Notes under the pieces: model-generated
Told to the model about the DNA's origin: nothing
Databases searched by the model: none
What the model saw: the letters and a program-made list of their open reading frames with translations, nothing else
Shown: positions 37,657 to 49,574 of the stretch, one piece after another
How the letters are laid out: the number at the start of each line of letters is the position of its first letter
Numbering within the stretch: position 1 is the first letter of the stretch
Origin: Congeria kusceri
Lineage: Eukaryota > Mollusca > Bivalvia > Myida > Dreissenidae
NCBI GenBank assembly: GCA_027627225.1
Contig: CM051040.1
Coordinates: 24,532,134 to 24,596,133 of the forward strand
DNA length: 64,000 nucleotides
Direction of reading: 5' to 3'
Program-made: the position numbers and the translations under genes

Positions 37657-37662
37657 AATAAA
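37657..37662 (+). promoter_or_regulatory. Candidate EIF1 poly(A) signal (distal)
   Basis: AATAAA in TTTAATAAATTATTAAAAAC, ~580 bp after the stop. The 3' UTR end is not otherwise marked. Confidence 0.4.
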
Positions 37663-37679
37663 TTATTAAAAACAATTAT

Positions 37680-38517
37680 AACAGTGTTATCGCTTTACAT
37701 AGAGATTTATGATTCATATACTTATAGGAAAGGGTACTGGTATGCCATTTTATTTTGATTATTATAACTGCTTATCTATTTAGAACAATCTGTGGATTGT
37801 AATGTGACAAATGACCAATCTACAGGAATTGACCATGCGTTCAGCCGTTCATAAATATCTTATAAAAATATGTTCATTTTCTATGAATTGTGTCGACATT
37901 TTCCATAGTAGGCTAGGGTGTTAATCAATTTAATGGGCCAATTATCAACAATCTCTCTATAACACGCAGTATGATTGAATGTGCAAGGAATGTTGTGCAA
38001 TGCAGCACTTCTTTTTGCAGATAAAACCAAATCTATTATATAATTCTGATCTTGCTCTGATCTCGAGGACGCGAGACTTAATTGAAGAACGTGTCATTAT
38101 TTTATAGCACGGAAGAATTAACCGGACACTGACCTTGAAGCACGAATCTTTTATAATTTACAATTTGTAAATTAGTTTTCGCACTGGAATCGTATTAAAT
38201 CGCTATAAGAATATTTTAATGAAAAAAACAGTTTTAACATAAACATGCTCAAACAAAACAATCGTAAAGGAAATAATTTTGTCCTAGCTGTATCTCATAT
38301 GGTACCGGTTAATTAGTTCCAATAATTATTTGCAATTTTTTTCATCCAATTTACCTTGGTTGAAAACCTGCATATTTTGACTAATTTTAGTGTTTTTAAA
38401 CAGAAAAATACAGCACCAAAACATTTGTGGCAGCTAAATATTTTATTACGTGCCCTTTGAATAATTTGAGAATAGCCAGGTAAATCATTAATGAATATTA
38501 CTAATTTGCTAGATACA
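37680..38517. other. Non-coding stretch
   Basis: AT-rich sequence downstream of EIF1. Nothing recognised. Confidence 0.4.
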
Positions 38518-38758
38518 TTTGAGGGCGTCGTGGGAAAACAGGGCTTAATGCATGTGCGTAGTGTCGTTCCGGATTAGCCTGTGCACTCCGCACAGGCTAA
38601 TCCAGGACGGCACTTTCCGCTCTTATGGTATTTTCTGTTTCAAGGAAGTCTCTTCTAACCATAAATCCACTTTAGGCGGAAAATGCGGACTGCACAGGCT
38701 AATCCGGGACGACACTACGCACATGCATTAAGCCCGGTTTTCCCACGACGCGCCTCAT
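38518..38758. mobile_element. Palindromic MITE copy
   Basis: Left end GAGGGCGTCGTGGGAAAAC, right end GTTTTCCCACGACGCGCCTCA, with internal hairpins TTAGCCTGTGCACTCCGCAC and the shared middle segment TTCTGTTTCAAGGAAGT. Compared with the 15.6-kb copy, part of the right-hand GTGCC…AGCCT block is deleted (…GGCGGAAAATGCGGACTGC). Confidence 0.9.
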
Positions 38759-38805
38759 TTATATATTGTATTCTAACTTGACACACGCAAAATTTCCGTT
38801 GTTAA

Positions 38806-38957
38806 ATTGTCAATAAACAACTTGAAAAAGTTGTTCCAAAACACTAAAATATAGTTTGCATGGTAATTGCAGAATATGTTGTCAGGTCATGTTAGAATCC
38901 AAATAATTTTCGCTTTATCATGGTTTATCTGTAAATAAGGATTTTTCGTTGAGATGT
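38806..38957 (+). repeat. Copy of a segment found in the hAT element
   Basis: Aligns with about 5562-5705 in intron 1 of the hAT transposase: AATATAGTTTGCAT, AATTGCAGAATATGTTGT, ATGTTAGAATC and AATTTTCGC occur in the same order and spacing. Either a fragment of a related hAT or an independent repeat that also sits in the hAT. Confidence 0.7.
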
Positions 38958-39004
38958 GCATTTATAAAACAATTCAAGCTTGTGGTTTAATTCTTGTGCA
39001 TCAA

Positions 39005-39206
39005 AAAAAGAGAAACGGCCATAATATGGCCAAAATTGATCGCAGCCATAATTCCTTCCTCATTTACACATTAAGGTTCTACAGCTGTGATAGTTTGAGC
39101 AAAACCCGCCCAGCAGTTAAACAGGAGTAGAGTCCACAAAATTTCATGACATACGTACGGACGGACAAGTGCAATGCTTAATGCCTCCCACTTTGTGGAG
39201 GCATAA
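39005..39206 (+). mobile_element. Tandem-core element fragment, class B 3' end
   Basis: Matches 40850-41227 (AATTCCTTCCT, ACACATTAAGGTTCT, CAGCAGTTAAA, AGAGTCCACAAAATTT). The 3' hairpin is ATGCCTCCCAC (39181-39191) with GTGGAGGCAT (39195-39204). The 5' end is missing. Confidence 0.7.
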
Positions 39207-39639
39207 GAAGAATCAAATAGATGATTTTTGTTTAACAGTTTATCGACAATCATATAAAACAACTGACACATAGTTTATTCTGAACTGCAAAACCTAACAG
39301 AAAACAAAATAAGAAAGAATATAATATTATGAAACAAACATGTCTCACCGGAGTACTGGCAAAGATAAAGGCCTTACTGTTGAGAAAAAGTTTGAATATG
39401 TCATAATGGTCTTTTAAATCATTTGTCTAGCTGGTTATCTGTCGTTTTTATCTTTGCTAATAACAAATTAACACAATTAATTTGTGGTCATAAACAAGTA
39501 GGGAAAATACAAAAGATAATGGCGACGGCTGTGCTAATGTCAAGACATCTTTTCTGCTTTTTGCTTGTTCCGCAGAGTGGAGGTGTATTACCTTCTACCC
39601 TTCCAATATCCCTATACTAGTCCATTTTTCATTTATTTT

Positions 39640-40710
39640 CCCAATTAAGGGGCAATAACTCCAGTGTTTGTCTCGTGATCTGGCCCATTTGTGGCTTCTG
39701 CTGTGACCATATGATCTGAAACAAACTGGAACTTGAGTCAAGATTGGACGAGCTGCAAAATGAAGTCTCAAGCTAGGAAAAGGGCAAATTTTGAAAATTT
39801 CCACCCAGAAACAAGGGTCAATAAGTCTGGTGTAAGGGGCCCGAACTTGCCTAGTTTTGACTCCAGCTGAGTCCTATAGTCATACACAAACCTCACTATG
39901 ACAAGAGGGCCATGAGGGCCCTAGGACGCTCACCTGAGACCTTGTAACCCAATTGGAATTTGCATTCCAGCGGCGTGGCTTATTTTTATCCCAGGGGCAT
40001 AATTTGAACAATCTTGAACACCTCTGGGCCTTGGAGTTTCAGGTAAAGATTTTTTAAAGTCATTTTGCTATTTAAGTCTATATAAACCATGTGACCCCTC
40101 GGAGTGTGGCACGATTTGACCCCAGGTGCATAATTTGAACAATCTTTGAAGAGGACCACTATGCAATGTTACATATCAAATATAGGAAAGCTGTGGGCCT
40201 TGCGGTTTCTGAGAAGATTTTTAAAGTCATTTTACTATATATTCTATATAAAACATGTGGCCACCGGGGCGTGACCAGTTTTGACCACGGGCATAATTTG
40301 AACAATCTTTGTAGAGGACCACTATTAAATGTTACATACCAAATATGAAACCTCTGGGCCCTGCGGATTCAGAGAAGATTTTTACACTTTTTAAATCTAT
40401 TCATAGCTCTGGTGACCTACATATGCAGCGGAGTAACGATTTGAACAACTTCGAAAGAGGGTCACCCAATGATCATTCCTGTGAAGTTTGCTGAAAATCT
40501 GCCAAGTGGTCTAGGAAATGTTGTTTGAATGAAAAGTTGACGACGGACGGACGCACGCACGCACTGGCAACGGGCGATCACATAAGCTCACCATGAGCAC
40601 TTTGTGCTCAGGTGAGCTAAAAAAAAGGGTCAATAACTTACTAGGCCCATTATCGATACCAGCTGAGATTTTACGGTCATACACACACATGTGCAAGTAG
40701 GTGAAAATTG
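39640..40710 (+). mobile_element. Tandem-core repeat split by a nested element
   Basis: Units of the GGGGCAATAACTCCAGTG / GGTCAATAAGTCTGGTG / GGTCAATAACTTACTAGG type lie on both sides of the element at 39901-40624. GCTGAGTCCTATAGTCATACAC (left) and GCTGAGATTTTACGGTCATAC (right) are the same unit. Same subfamily as the core of 48237-49145. Confidence 0.6.
39901..40624 (+). mobile_element. Tandem-core element, class A ends (family A2), nested
   Basis: ACAAGAG at 39901, hairpin GGGCC-ATGA-GGGCCC, then GCTCACCTGAG (39928-39938). The core has about four ~165-bp units with GGCATAATTTGAACAATCTT and GAGGACCACTATG. The 3' hairpin spans 40585-40618: AGCTCACC-A-TGAGCAC pairs with GTGCTCAGGTGAGCT, followed by AAAAAA. 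The left and right subterminal motifs are exact inverted copies. Inserted in an older repeat. Confidence 0.82.
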
Positions 40711-40714
40711 AACA

Positions 40715-41227
40715 AACTAGATGTGTTACAGACACAGATGCCCCCACGACTAATGTTTGGACACAGACAAAGGTCGTGTGGCAAACACTCATTTTTGCCT
40801 CAACGAATTAATTTTCATATATATTCAATAGTGGACAAAAATGACAAAGGGCCATAATTCAGCTAAATTTGGTCACAACCAGAATTCCTTCCTTAACAAT
40901 CACCTACACATTAAGGTTCTTCAGCTGTGAAAGTATGAGCGAAATCTGCCAAGCAGTTAAAGGGGAGTTGAGTCCACAAAAGTTTGGTTAAGTATATATT
41001 CTAAAGTGGAACAAATTATAATGGGCCATAACCCTGCCAAATTAGTTGCAGCCAAAATTCCTTCCTTTACAATCACCTACACATTAAGGTTCTTCAGCTG
41101 TAAAAATTTGAGTGAAATCTGCCAAGCAGCTACAGAGGAGTTTGAGTCCACAAAATTTCTGGACATACTGGTACGGATGGACGGAGAAGTGCAATGCTTA
41201 ATGCCTCCCACTTTGTGGGGTCATAAA
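40715..41227 (+). mobile_element. Tandem-core element, class B ends
   Basis: Starts AACTAGATGTGTTACAGACACA (a hairpin) then GATGCCCCCAC (40738-40748). Two ~165-bp units with GGGCCATAA, AATTCCTTCCTT and CACATTAAGGTTCTTCAGC follow. The 3' hairpin is ATGCCTCCCAC (41201-41211) with GTGGGGTCAT (41215-41224). The left GATGCCCCCAC is the inverted form of the right GTGGGGTCAT apart from one base. Confidence 0.78.
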
Positions 41228-41310
41228 AATGAAGTTTGTATTGCGTGCACCAGGCAATTGTTGATGGCATACGGATGATGGATGGCGCATTAGAGGTCCA
41301 CTACACCAAT

Positions 41311-41342
41311 AGCTCACCAAGCATTTTATGATCAGGTGAGCT
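41311..41342 (+). repeat. Orphan class A 3' hairpin
   Basis: AGCTCACC (41311-41318) pairs with GGTGAGCT (41335-41342). This is the 3' end of a family A2 element whose body has been replaced by, or lost next to, the class B copy just upstream. Confidence 0.65.
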
Positions 41343-41741
41343 TGATAGTAAAATATTGTATTTTATCTTTTAGGAACAAAGCAAATCATATATTTAACTT
41401 ATCACTAATTCTTAGCAAAAACAAACAATTTATCATACCACTATGCTGAAATCGGCCTGATACAAAGGTGCCTGATATATGCCTGATCGGTAGCTGTCAT
41501 TTTCAGTAAAAATGAATCAGATTCAACAGAACTAACCATTTAAATGTTCAGCAAGCCTCGACATAATATTATTCTAAGTCTCACCTGATATATTACACAA
41601 GACCCGACAGTAACCAGTTATACTCTATCATTGCACATTTGTAGCAATATAAGTGAAAGAATACAGCAATATCGGTCTAAACCGAGCACCTGCTATTGTG
41701 ACAAAAACTTGAACACTGTCTTATCCGTAAATAAATCCTAA

Positions 41742-42924
41742 AAGAGCACCGCCTACGGGTGTTGGACGCTCGACTTTCTCTTAATAATAGTAATCTGGGC
41801 TTTTGTTTATAGAAGAGGTTCATCACTGTCATGAAGTATGTTGAATTTCAAGTCAATACCTGTTATAGATCTTGTGAAATTTGGCCTAAAGCAAAAGTTC
41901 TAAGTTGAAAAAAGGGCATTAACTCAAGAAAAATCCTTAATAGAGTTATCTCCTCTTGTCTACAGAATAAGTTTATCACTGTGACCAAGTACTTAGAGTT
42001 TCAAGTCAATACCTGTTATAGATCTTGTGAAATTTGACCTAAAGCAAAAGTTCTAAGTTGAAAAAAGGGCATTAACTCAAGAAAAATCCTTAATAAAGTT
42101 ATCTCCTCTAGTCTACAGAATAAGTTTATCACTGTGACCAAGTACTTAAGAGTTTAAAGTCAATACCTGTTACAGATCTTGTGAAATTTGACCTAAAGCA
42201 AAAGTTCTAAGTTGAAAAAAGGGCATTAACTAAAAAAAAAATCCTTAATAGAGTTATCTCCTCTTGTCTACAGAATAAGTTCATCACTGTGATCAAGTAC
42301 TTTAAGTTTCAAGTCAATACCTGTTATAGATATTGTGAAATTTAACCTACAGCAAAAATTCTAAGCTAAAAAAAGGGCAATAACTCTAGAAAAATCCTTA
42401 ATAGAGTTATCTCCTCTTGTCTACAGAATAAGCTCATCACTGTGATCAAGTACTTTGAGTTTAAAGTCAATACCTCATATAGGTATTGAGAAATTTGACC
42501 TAAAATGAAAATTGTAAGTTGAAGAAAGGGTAATGACTCCAACAAATTCCTTGAAAGAGTTGCATCCTCTTGTCTGCAGAAAGGGGTCAGCACTATAAAA
42601 ACAAGTACCCTGAGTTTCAATGTAATGTCTTTGATAGTTATTGAAATTTTTTATATTTACCATACAATTGTCAAAATATGCAAAGTTGTAAGTCCAAACA
42701 AGGGCAGATAACTCTGAAAATACAAATCACAGGGGTACCTGCCTTGTTGTATCGTCGTGCCCTTTTGGTAGTGAACAAGTATTGAAAGTTTCAAATGGAT
42801 ATCTTTGATAGTTTTTGAGAAATGGACTCTGACAAAAAACTTAACCGAAAAACTTAACTAACGCAGATGACAGGGCGACAACAATAGCTTGACTTTTTTT
42901 CTTCGAAAAGTCGAACTCATAAAA
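41742..42924 (+). mobile_element. Tandem-core element, class A ends (family A3)
   Basis: Starts AAAGAGCACCGCCTACGGGTG with GCTCGACTTTC (41768-41778). The core holds about six ~153-bp units carrying AAGTTCTAAGTTGAAAAAAG, GGGCATTAACTCAAGAAAA and CTTAATAGAGTTATCTCCTC (units near 41895, 42047, 42201, 42354, 42509 and 42683, the last ones diverged). The 3' hairpin is AGCTTGACTTTT (42886-42897) with AAAAGTCGAACT (42906-42917). Adjacent units are close to identical, so the array expanded recently. Confidence 0.8.
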
Positions 42925-43039
42925 TGAACAACAATCAATTCCTAAATTCTTATATACCAGATATATGTTTCAACATAAATTTCCATTAAAATAGAAATAT
43001 GTGATTTAGCTATAAATTTACAAATTTTATGCATATACT

Positions 43040-43906
43040 TGTCAGAGGAAGGCGATGTCAGAAAGATTACAATATATGCCCTGGACATATCTTGACCTCT
43101 TAGAGTGACCTTGACCTCTAAAACTAAAGGCCTGGATTTTGCGCGTGACATCTAATGATGGTGATCATTTCTATTTCTAAGTTATTAGAAAATCCCTCAA
43201 TGCCAGAAAAAATTATGCTCCAGACAAAGATTTGACGTTTAAACTTGAATCGTGACCTTGACCTTTGGCATACAACACACCATTTGGTTACGGGGAATAA
43301 AAAATCTTAAGTAATATTAAAACCCTTCAGGGAGTTTGGAAGTTATGGAGCGGTAATGAAAATACTTGACCTTTGTCCTTGAATTGTGACCTTGACATTT
43401 GACAGACGAGCATGGGTGTTGTACGCGGCACATCGTCTGGTCAAGGGGAATAATATTAATAATCTGAAGTAACACTGAAATCTTTCCAGAAGTTTAGAAG
43501 TTATGGAGTGGAAATACAAATCCTTGACCTTTAACCTTAAACTGTGACCTTTGACAGACAAGCATGGGTGTTGTACGCAACACATCGTCTGGACATGGGA
43601 AATAATAATCTGAAGTAATATTGAAATCCTACTAGGCGTTTAGAAGTTATGGAGTGGAAAGAAAAATCCTTGGCCTTTGACCTTGAATTGTAACCTTTAC
43701 CTTTGAGAGAAAAGCATAGGTGTTGTACGTGACACATCTTCTGTCGTGGGAAATAATAATGTCAAGTTATATTGAAATCCTTCCATGCAATAAAAAGTTA
43801 CAGAGCCGAAAAAAAATCTGGTCGGACAAACCTCCCCCACCCCCACAGACGGACGGACGGATGGTGCGACTACTATATGCCTTCTTTTGGGGACATAAAA
43901 AGACAA
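43040..43906 (+). mobile_element. Tandem-core element, class B 3' end
   Basis: About four ~152-bp units with TTGACCTTTGACCTTGAATTG-like, GTGTTGTACG..ACACATCGTCTGG and GAAGTTATGGAGTGGAAA words (units near 43267, 43414, 43566 and 43719). Followed by GACGGACGGACGGATGG and a 3' hairpin TATGCCTTC…GGGGACATA (43876-43897). The 5' end is not clear. Minus-strand frames here are repeat shadows. Confidence 0.7.
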
Positions 43907-44480
43907 AAACACTATTATGGTTAAACAACCCAACAAATTATTTGAACTTATAAACAAAGAACTAAAACAATCAGAACTGCTATACATCACTTATTTTTCA
44001 CATACATGTAAAATGTTAGAACAAATTGCACTTAATTCCAGTCAAAAATCTCTGATGAACAATAAAATGCCTCAAAACACATTCAATGTACACTGGTATG
44101 TTAATGTGGTATGTTCACAGACAATACTGCAAAAAACATCAAGTTGTAGTTTTCACATGCATATGCATTTAATTAATAAAGTATTATAGATTTGTTATCA
44201 GAGAATATGTAGCATAACTTACCACATAGCACACCATCACTTTTGTTATACACATGACTGTATTCTGTTTTGAAAATGAAAACAATCAGTCCCTAAAAAT
44301 CTGTAGCTGACATCTACCATATAAATACAGAACTACAGTAAATCTGTACTGTACCTGTATTCTCAAGCAATAGAGGTCACCCGTTTTCTTGTATTTTTTT
44401 CATATGTGAAAAAAAAGAATGTGATTTACAACCATAAAAAAATCCAACCTAAATACAGAAGTAGGAATATGTCATCACAT
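43907..44480. other. Non-coding stretch
   Basis: 3' flank of the minus-strand gene that follows. Nothing recognised. Confidence 0.4.
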
Positions 44481-44486
44481 TTTATT
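44481..44486 (-). promoter_or_regulatory. Poly(A) signal of the 44.5-47.6 kb gene
   Basis: AATAAA on the minus strand, about 30 bp after the stop codon at 44515-44517. Confidence 0.65.
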
Positions 44487-44514
44487 CGTTTTCAATGTCA
44501 ATGCTAAGTTCTTC

Positions 44515-47500
44515 TTAAATTTTGTCTTGAGCCTCGTCTTCGCTTAACTGGTAAACCTGAATGCTGTACGGGCCGTTCTCAATGTCATCCACTACAAGTT
44601 CCTCTTTCAAAAACGATCTTGACAGGTATTCTGCATCGACATACATGCTCCCTTCCATGGATGCCAGTGGAGAGCCATTGGTGGGGACGTTTCCTCCGAC
44701 TGCGGCGTTACCTGGCAAATCTGCATCAAGACTTGGGCTGAGATTACTGCCCAATGCATTTGTGCTAGGAAATACACTTTGAGGGCTAACATCATTATGA
44801 TTGTCAGTAGTCAATGTTGCAACATTGGGAGGTGTACAAACACTGTGATCTTGAAACCTCTGTGCTGGAAATGTCACAGAATATTTAGCATTTTGCTTGG
44901 GTTCGAAATGTGAGAAAACGTGCGGCAAATGCTCTGCTTTCGGAAATGACTTTAAGCACACTGGACATACCGTCAGTGCAAGGGAAAGAATATGTTGTCT
45001 TGATGCCTGTAGCACATTAATTTTGTAGTTCACTGTGAAACACAGATTAGGTTGACAAAACGAGGTACCAAAGTTGTCTTTTGCTTGCATGATCTTGTTG
45101 ACAGTCGACTGATTAGAGATGTCCGGGTCGAACAGCAAGTACTGCACCTGACCGAAGACGGTGCATTTCCAATACTCGTAAACAAGAATAAAAGGATGAT
45201 GTTCTGTGATATGTGCTGGAAATTGAGTAACAATACTATCACAAATTAAGCACTTGTTGTTTACTTTACGGGCCTCAATGTTTTCACTAGATAGACTCAT
45301 ATACAATGAAATTTTCTGCCGTATCGTTGATTGTGCTGTGTTTTCCCAACACTCATGATTATTATAAAGATGGATATATTTGAAAGTGCTGTCACATAGA
45401 GTACACACAAAGTATTTGTTGCAGGACTTGTTTTCCACATTCACTGAGCTCTGAAATAATGAAGCATGTTCTCTGCAGTGTGATTCCACGTCTATGGGCA
45501 AAGTATCTTCTTCACAACTTCCAACCGTCGCTATATGTCCACATCTATCTACATTGCAACAGAATACTGATGAGAACAAATGACTGGTGCGGCCAATGAG
45601 GTTTGGTATTGCAGCAGTACTCTGAGTTTCACTGCTGACAGACTCTGCTGCTTGCACTGACTTACAGTATTCATCCAGGAGCAACTGTTTATCAAAACAT
45701 GAAGTACTGGAATTTCCCAAAGGTTCTTCAGTCATATTTCCTGTTGGAGCCTTCATTTTAAATGTACACACTCTGTCAGTGGAGATTCTTTTCCTCTTAT
45801 GTTTTTCAATGACACATGTCTGATCTGCTGCTTTGTCTTTTTTTTGTCTTAAGCCATATTGTTTTGGAGGATAAACAGCTGGAAATGTGGAAGTATTGAA
45901 ACATGGTGCATCAGCAATTTCAGTGGACTCTTGTATATTATCACAAACTATTTTACAGAAGAAAGGTTCTGCAGTTGGATTTTGAGTGGTTTGTTCAGGC
46001 TCTACTTCCTGCACTTCTAGAACATACGGGTCATCTCCAAGCTTAATATTAACTTTCACTCTGTTGTACACGTTTTTCTTTTCCTGTTCTTTGAAAACTG
46101 CTGCAAATAGTGTTTCATTCTTGTCATAACCAAATGTGTCAGCAGAAGGCTCCATTTCATTTGTATCTGGACCATTGCCATCACAGTTTTCTTTTGGACG
46201 ATTTTGTTCTGAATCAGACACATCACCGAGTGATACAGTAGCCTCAACACGAGATTTTTTATTCAATGATGTATGGAACTTGCTCACGTTTTTGCATGTT
46301 AACCCAGTCTTCATATTTATGTGCGGCATTTTCTGCGTATTCCAGCAGCGCTTATTGAACAATTTAGTTCCACACTGTCTGCAGTACACCACACACACGT
46401 GCTCGTCAAAGTGTCTGTACCAGGCCTTGTCAGACAGGAAAAACTTGCCACAGTCGTTGTGCTTGCCCACGCATGTCACAACCTTGAGCGGATGCTTTTC
46501 AGAAACATGAATAGCATATTCTTTCTCTGTGAAGTACACCCAATCACAATCTTCTGACTGACATCTGAATATTGTCCAATCTTCAGTCTTGCCGTGCACT
46601 TTAAACTTATGATGAACATAATTCTTTCCTTCAGTAAACACCTGATCGCAGCATTTTAATAATTCTTTCTTGTGAATTCCTAGATGAAAACGAAGCCGTT
46701 TGTAGTCCTCAAGTATTTTAAAGCAAATTGTACATGGCAATACTGTTTTTTTTGAGAGCTCACTATGTTTGTGATAAAAATCAATATGGCTGTTCATTTC
46801 TTCTATGGTTATAAAACTTTGAGTGCATGATGGTTTTTCGCATATTAATCTTCCTTCACACAAATGCCTAAACTTATTAACTTTATTCAGAAACACATGG
46901 CCGCAGTCGTCACACATCGAGATATCCATGTCATGCCAGTGCACACCACACTCGGTCAGCTTCTTAATGACATCTTCAGGCGGAATCTGTCCAGGCATGA
47001 AGTTTTGACACATGTTTCGTACATGAATCTCTTGTTTAAGATGTTCAATAAAATACAGTTTGCCCTTGTACTTAGCTGGACAAAACATACACTTGTACTC
47101 ATTCTGGTCCAAAGAGAGTGGCATGTGTCGTCTTTTCCCTGGCATTTCATCACATCCATCCTTATTCATAGATTTTTTGATTTCTTCATTTTCTATGGTC
47201 TGATTTGAAGTTTTAGAAGCAGTGCCTGACTGCTTTCCGAGTTGGCCCTCTATTGAGTTGCGTTCTTGTGTAGTTTTTTTACCCTGATCAGTTATTCCAT
47301 TTGTTGTGTTATCTACTTTTAACTGGCAACCCCGTCCTTTCTTAATGTCTGTACGACCTGTCTCTACGACTTGCACAGAGTTGTCTTCTCTTCCATTAAC
47401 CTTCAACAGTTTCTTATCTTTCTTAACAAATAAATCTCTACTCCTTTTCTGTACTTTTTGTTCTGCATGTTCCAATTCTAATTCATCTACTACATCTCCT

Positions 47501-47621
47501 TTCTTTCTTTTTGCATATGTCGCTCTTTTCTGTACATACTCCAGATACTCCTTTTCAAATTTATCTGCAGTTTCTTCAGCTACTGGCAAATTCCTTTCTT
47601 GCCTTTGTTTGATTATTCTGC
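44515..47621 (-). CDS. Large C2H2/Cys-His-rich protein, last exon (5' exons not found)
   Basis: About 1035 residues, likely nuclear. The upstream border is a splice acceptor (element strand TACTTACAG|GCAGAATAATC at 47621), so the Met codon at 47655 is intronic and earlier exons are missing. Counting residues from 47655: basic, coiled-coil-like start (13-85, with AKRKKGD); at least six C2H2-type fingers at 187-437 (CMFC…H, CDDCGHVFLNKVNKFRH, CTICFKILEDYKRLRFH, CDQVF…HHKFKVH, a CQSEDCDWVY finger, CRQCGTKLF); acidic linker with basic HKRKRIS; Cys/His-rich domain 697-831 (FCCNVDRC, ESHCREH, KSCNKYFVCTLCD, KCLICD, HITEHH, YEYWKC); one more finger CPVCLKSF…HVFSH (897-917); C-terminal motif LKEELVVDD…YSIQVYQLSEDE. 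The last domain and the C-terminal motif recur in the gene at 61244. I do not recognise the family; DNA binding is inference from the fingers. Confidence 0.88.
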
Positions 47622-48236
47622 CTGTAAGTAGACAAAATATTTCATCAACTATCAATTAATAATTAATGTTTTGGATGATGATTGTTCAACAGAGTCTGTT
47701 CTTTAGTCCCATTTTTATGTTGAAATATTTAATCTTTGAAGAGCATGGAGACATACTATTTTGATCAGGTAATTTTTTTTCCGATAACAGTAAAACTTCC
47801 TTAACTCAAAGTCACCCCACATGAAGAGCATGGAGACACACAATTTTGATCAGGTAATTTTTTTTATATAACAGTAAAACTTACTTAACTTAAGGTCACG
47901 CCGCAATGGCGCAAATTATTTCCAATGCTTGAGTAACTGAAGTTCTTGAGATCTTGAAAAATCTGTGCTGTGATGTGAACAATTATTTGATGTTTGTTGT
48001 CAGAGTCATTAATGATAAATAGAAAAATATCAACTTGAAAGGTTTAATTATTCATTACTTATTTATATAAACAAAAGTTCCACCGAACATGTAAATCTAC
48101 TTGTTTATCGCTTTTATTCTAGAAACATGATTTAGGTACACATAGATATGACAATCCATGTTCATTTCATCTAAGAACAGATCAATACTGTAACATGTAT
48201 CTAGATTAGTTAAATTCTCACAACTAACATTGTCAA
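47622..48236. other. Non-coding, with an 85-bp tandem duplication
   Basis: TGAAGAGCATGGAGACA…TTTTGATCAGGTAATTTTTT…ACAGTAAAACTT is present twice (starts 47737 and 47822). Intronic to the minus-strand gene if its 5' exons lie to the right. Confidence 0.6.
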
Positions 48237-49145
48237 ACAAGAGGGTCATGATGGCCCAAAGCCTCACCTGAGCAAGGGCAATGACACAGACCAACTCTGA
48301 CATCTGAATGTCATTGCCTTCCAATCAGACAAATATCTTACTGTTGTTGACCTGGCAATCGACATGTGCAATAGAGATGCCTGTCCTGATTCTACTGTAG
48401 TTAACCTGGCAATCCACAGGTGCTATACAGATGCCTGTCCGGCCTACTTTTGTTAATCACCTGGCAATTGATAGGTGCAATACAGATGCACTGGCCCATC
48501 TTTGCACCCAGATAAGATCTTAATATGGTTATACAAAAACTGTGCAAGTTTAATCAAGAAGGAATCTAAGCTATAGTGGAAAGCCAATTGTTGACAAATT
48601 ATGGATTTTTTCACAAACTAGGGGCAATAACTCTGCTCTTTCTTGTCCGATCTGGCCCATATTGGACATTGACTGATACCTTATGGTCAAACACAAACAG
48701 TGCAAGTTTGGACAAGATTCAGCAATCAATGACGTCTCTATGCTGCACACTGTCCATTTGTTCGTACAAACAAGGGCGTTTGTACCCAAATCTAGGCCAT
48801 TTTTGGAATATTTTGAAATCTTTAGGTCATACAAACGCTGTGCAAGTTTGGTCAAGTTCAGATGAAAAATGAAGTCTGTATGAGGCACAGTCCATTTTGC
48901 AGTTTTTCCAATGAAAAAGGGGCAATAACTCTGGTGTTCCTGGTCCGATTTGGACCATTATAAAACCTATCCTAGATTTTATGGTCGTTCACAAACTGTG
49001 CAAGTTTGGTAAAGATTGAATGAAAAGTGAAGTCTGTATCGCATCTATGGGCCCAATGGTTGACACATTAGGGACGACATACGACACAGGACAGTCCCCT
49101 ATACCAACAGCTCTGAGCATGTTGTGCTCAGGTGAGCTAAAAAGA
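48237..49145 (+). mobile_element. Tandem-core element, class A ends (family A2)
   Basis: ACAAGAG (48237), GGGTCATGATGGCCC hairpin, CTCACCTGAGC (48263-48273). A block of three ~55-bp repeats around ACCTGGCAAT..ACA..TGC (48345-48480) follows, then two to three units of the GGGGCAATAACTCTG / GATCTGGCCCAT / GTGCAAGTTTGG type. Ends with GCTCAGGTGAGC (49126-49137) plus TAAAAAG. Left and right motifs are inverted copies. Confidence 0.8.
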
Positions 49146-49570
49146 AAACACTTGCCAATCCTGGTTCTGGTCCTCTTATGACTTTGTTCTTTCAGAGACA
49201 TCTTGTTTTATTCCTGAAATATTGTACACAATTATTAAACTGGCAGTCAAGGAGATCCTTCTGAAACATTAATTACTCTGACTGTTTGATTAGTATGAGT
49301 GTTGTATAAAACGTTTGGGGTCTTTGTTAATAGCAATAATACATAAACGGGTATTAAAGGTTAATCAGCAATGAAATTGTGTGTGTGTGAGCCTGTGTAT
49401 TTCGAAGTTTATGAGGTCTTACTGTGCCAAAGCTGAATTTTATGTATTAGGTAGCACCCATACCTAATTTTACTTTTCAAAACACATAGAAACATTGGAC
49501 AAATTTTGAAACATATCTGCAATTTTCAGCGTTTTCGTTTTAATGAAATATCTTTATAAATTGTTGGTGT
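49146..49570. other. Non-coding stretch
   Basis: Nothing recognised. Confidence 0.35.
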
Positions 49571-49574
49571 TGCC

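Noticed and set aside
47622..47655. Met codon at 47655 as the start of the zinc-finger protein
   Set aside because: A splice acceptor (TACTTACAG|GC on the minus strand) lies inside this stretch, and the codons before it read like intron. I set the exon border at 47621 and treat earlier exons as unseen.
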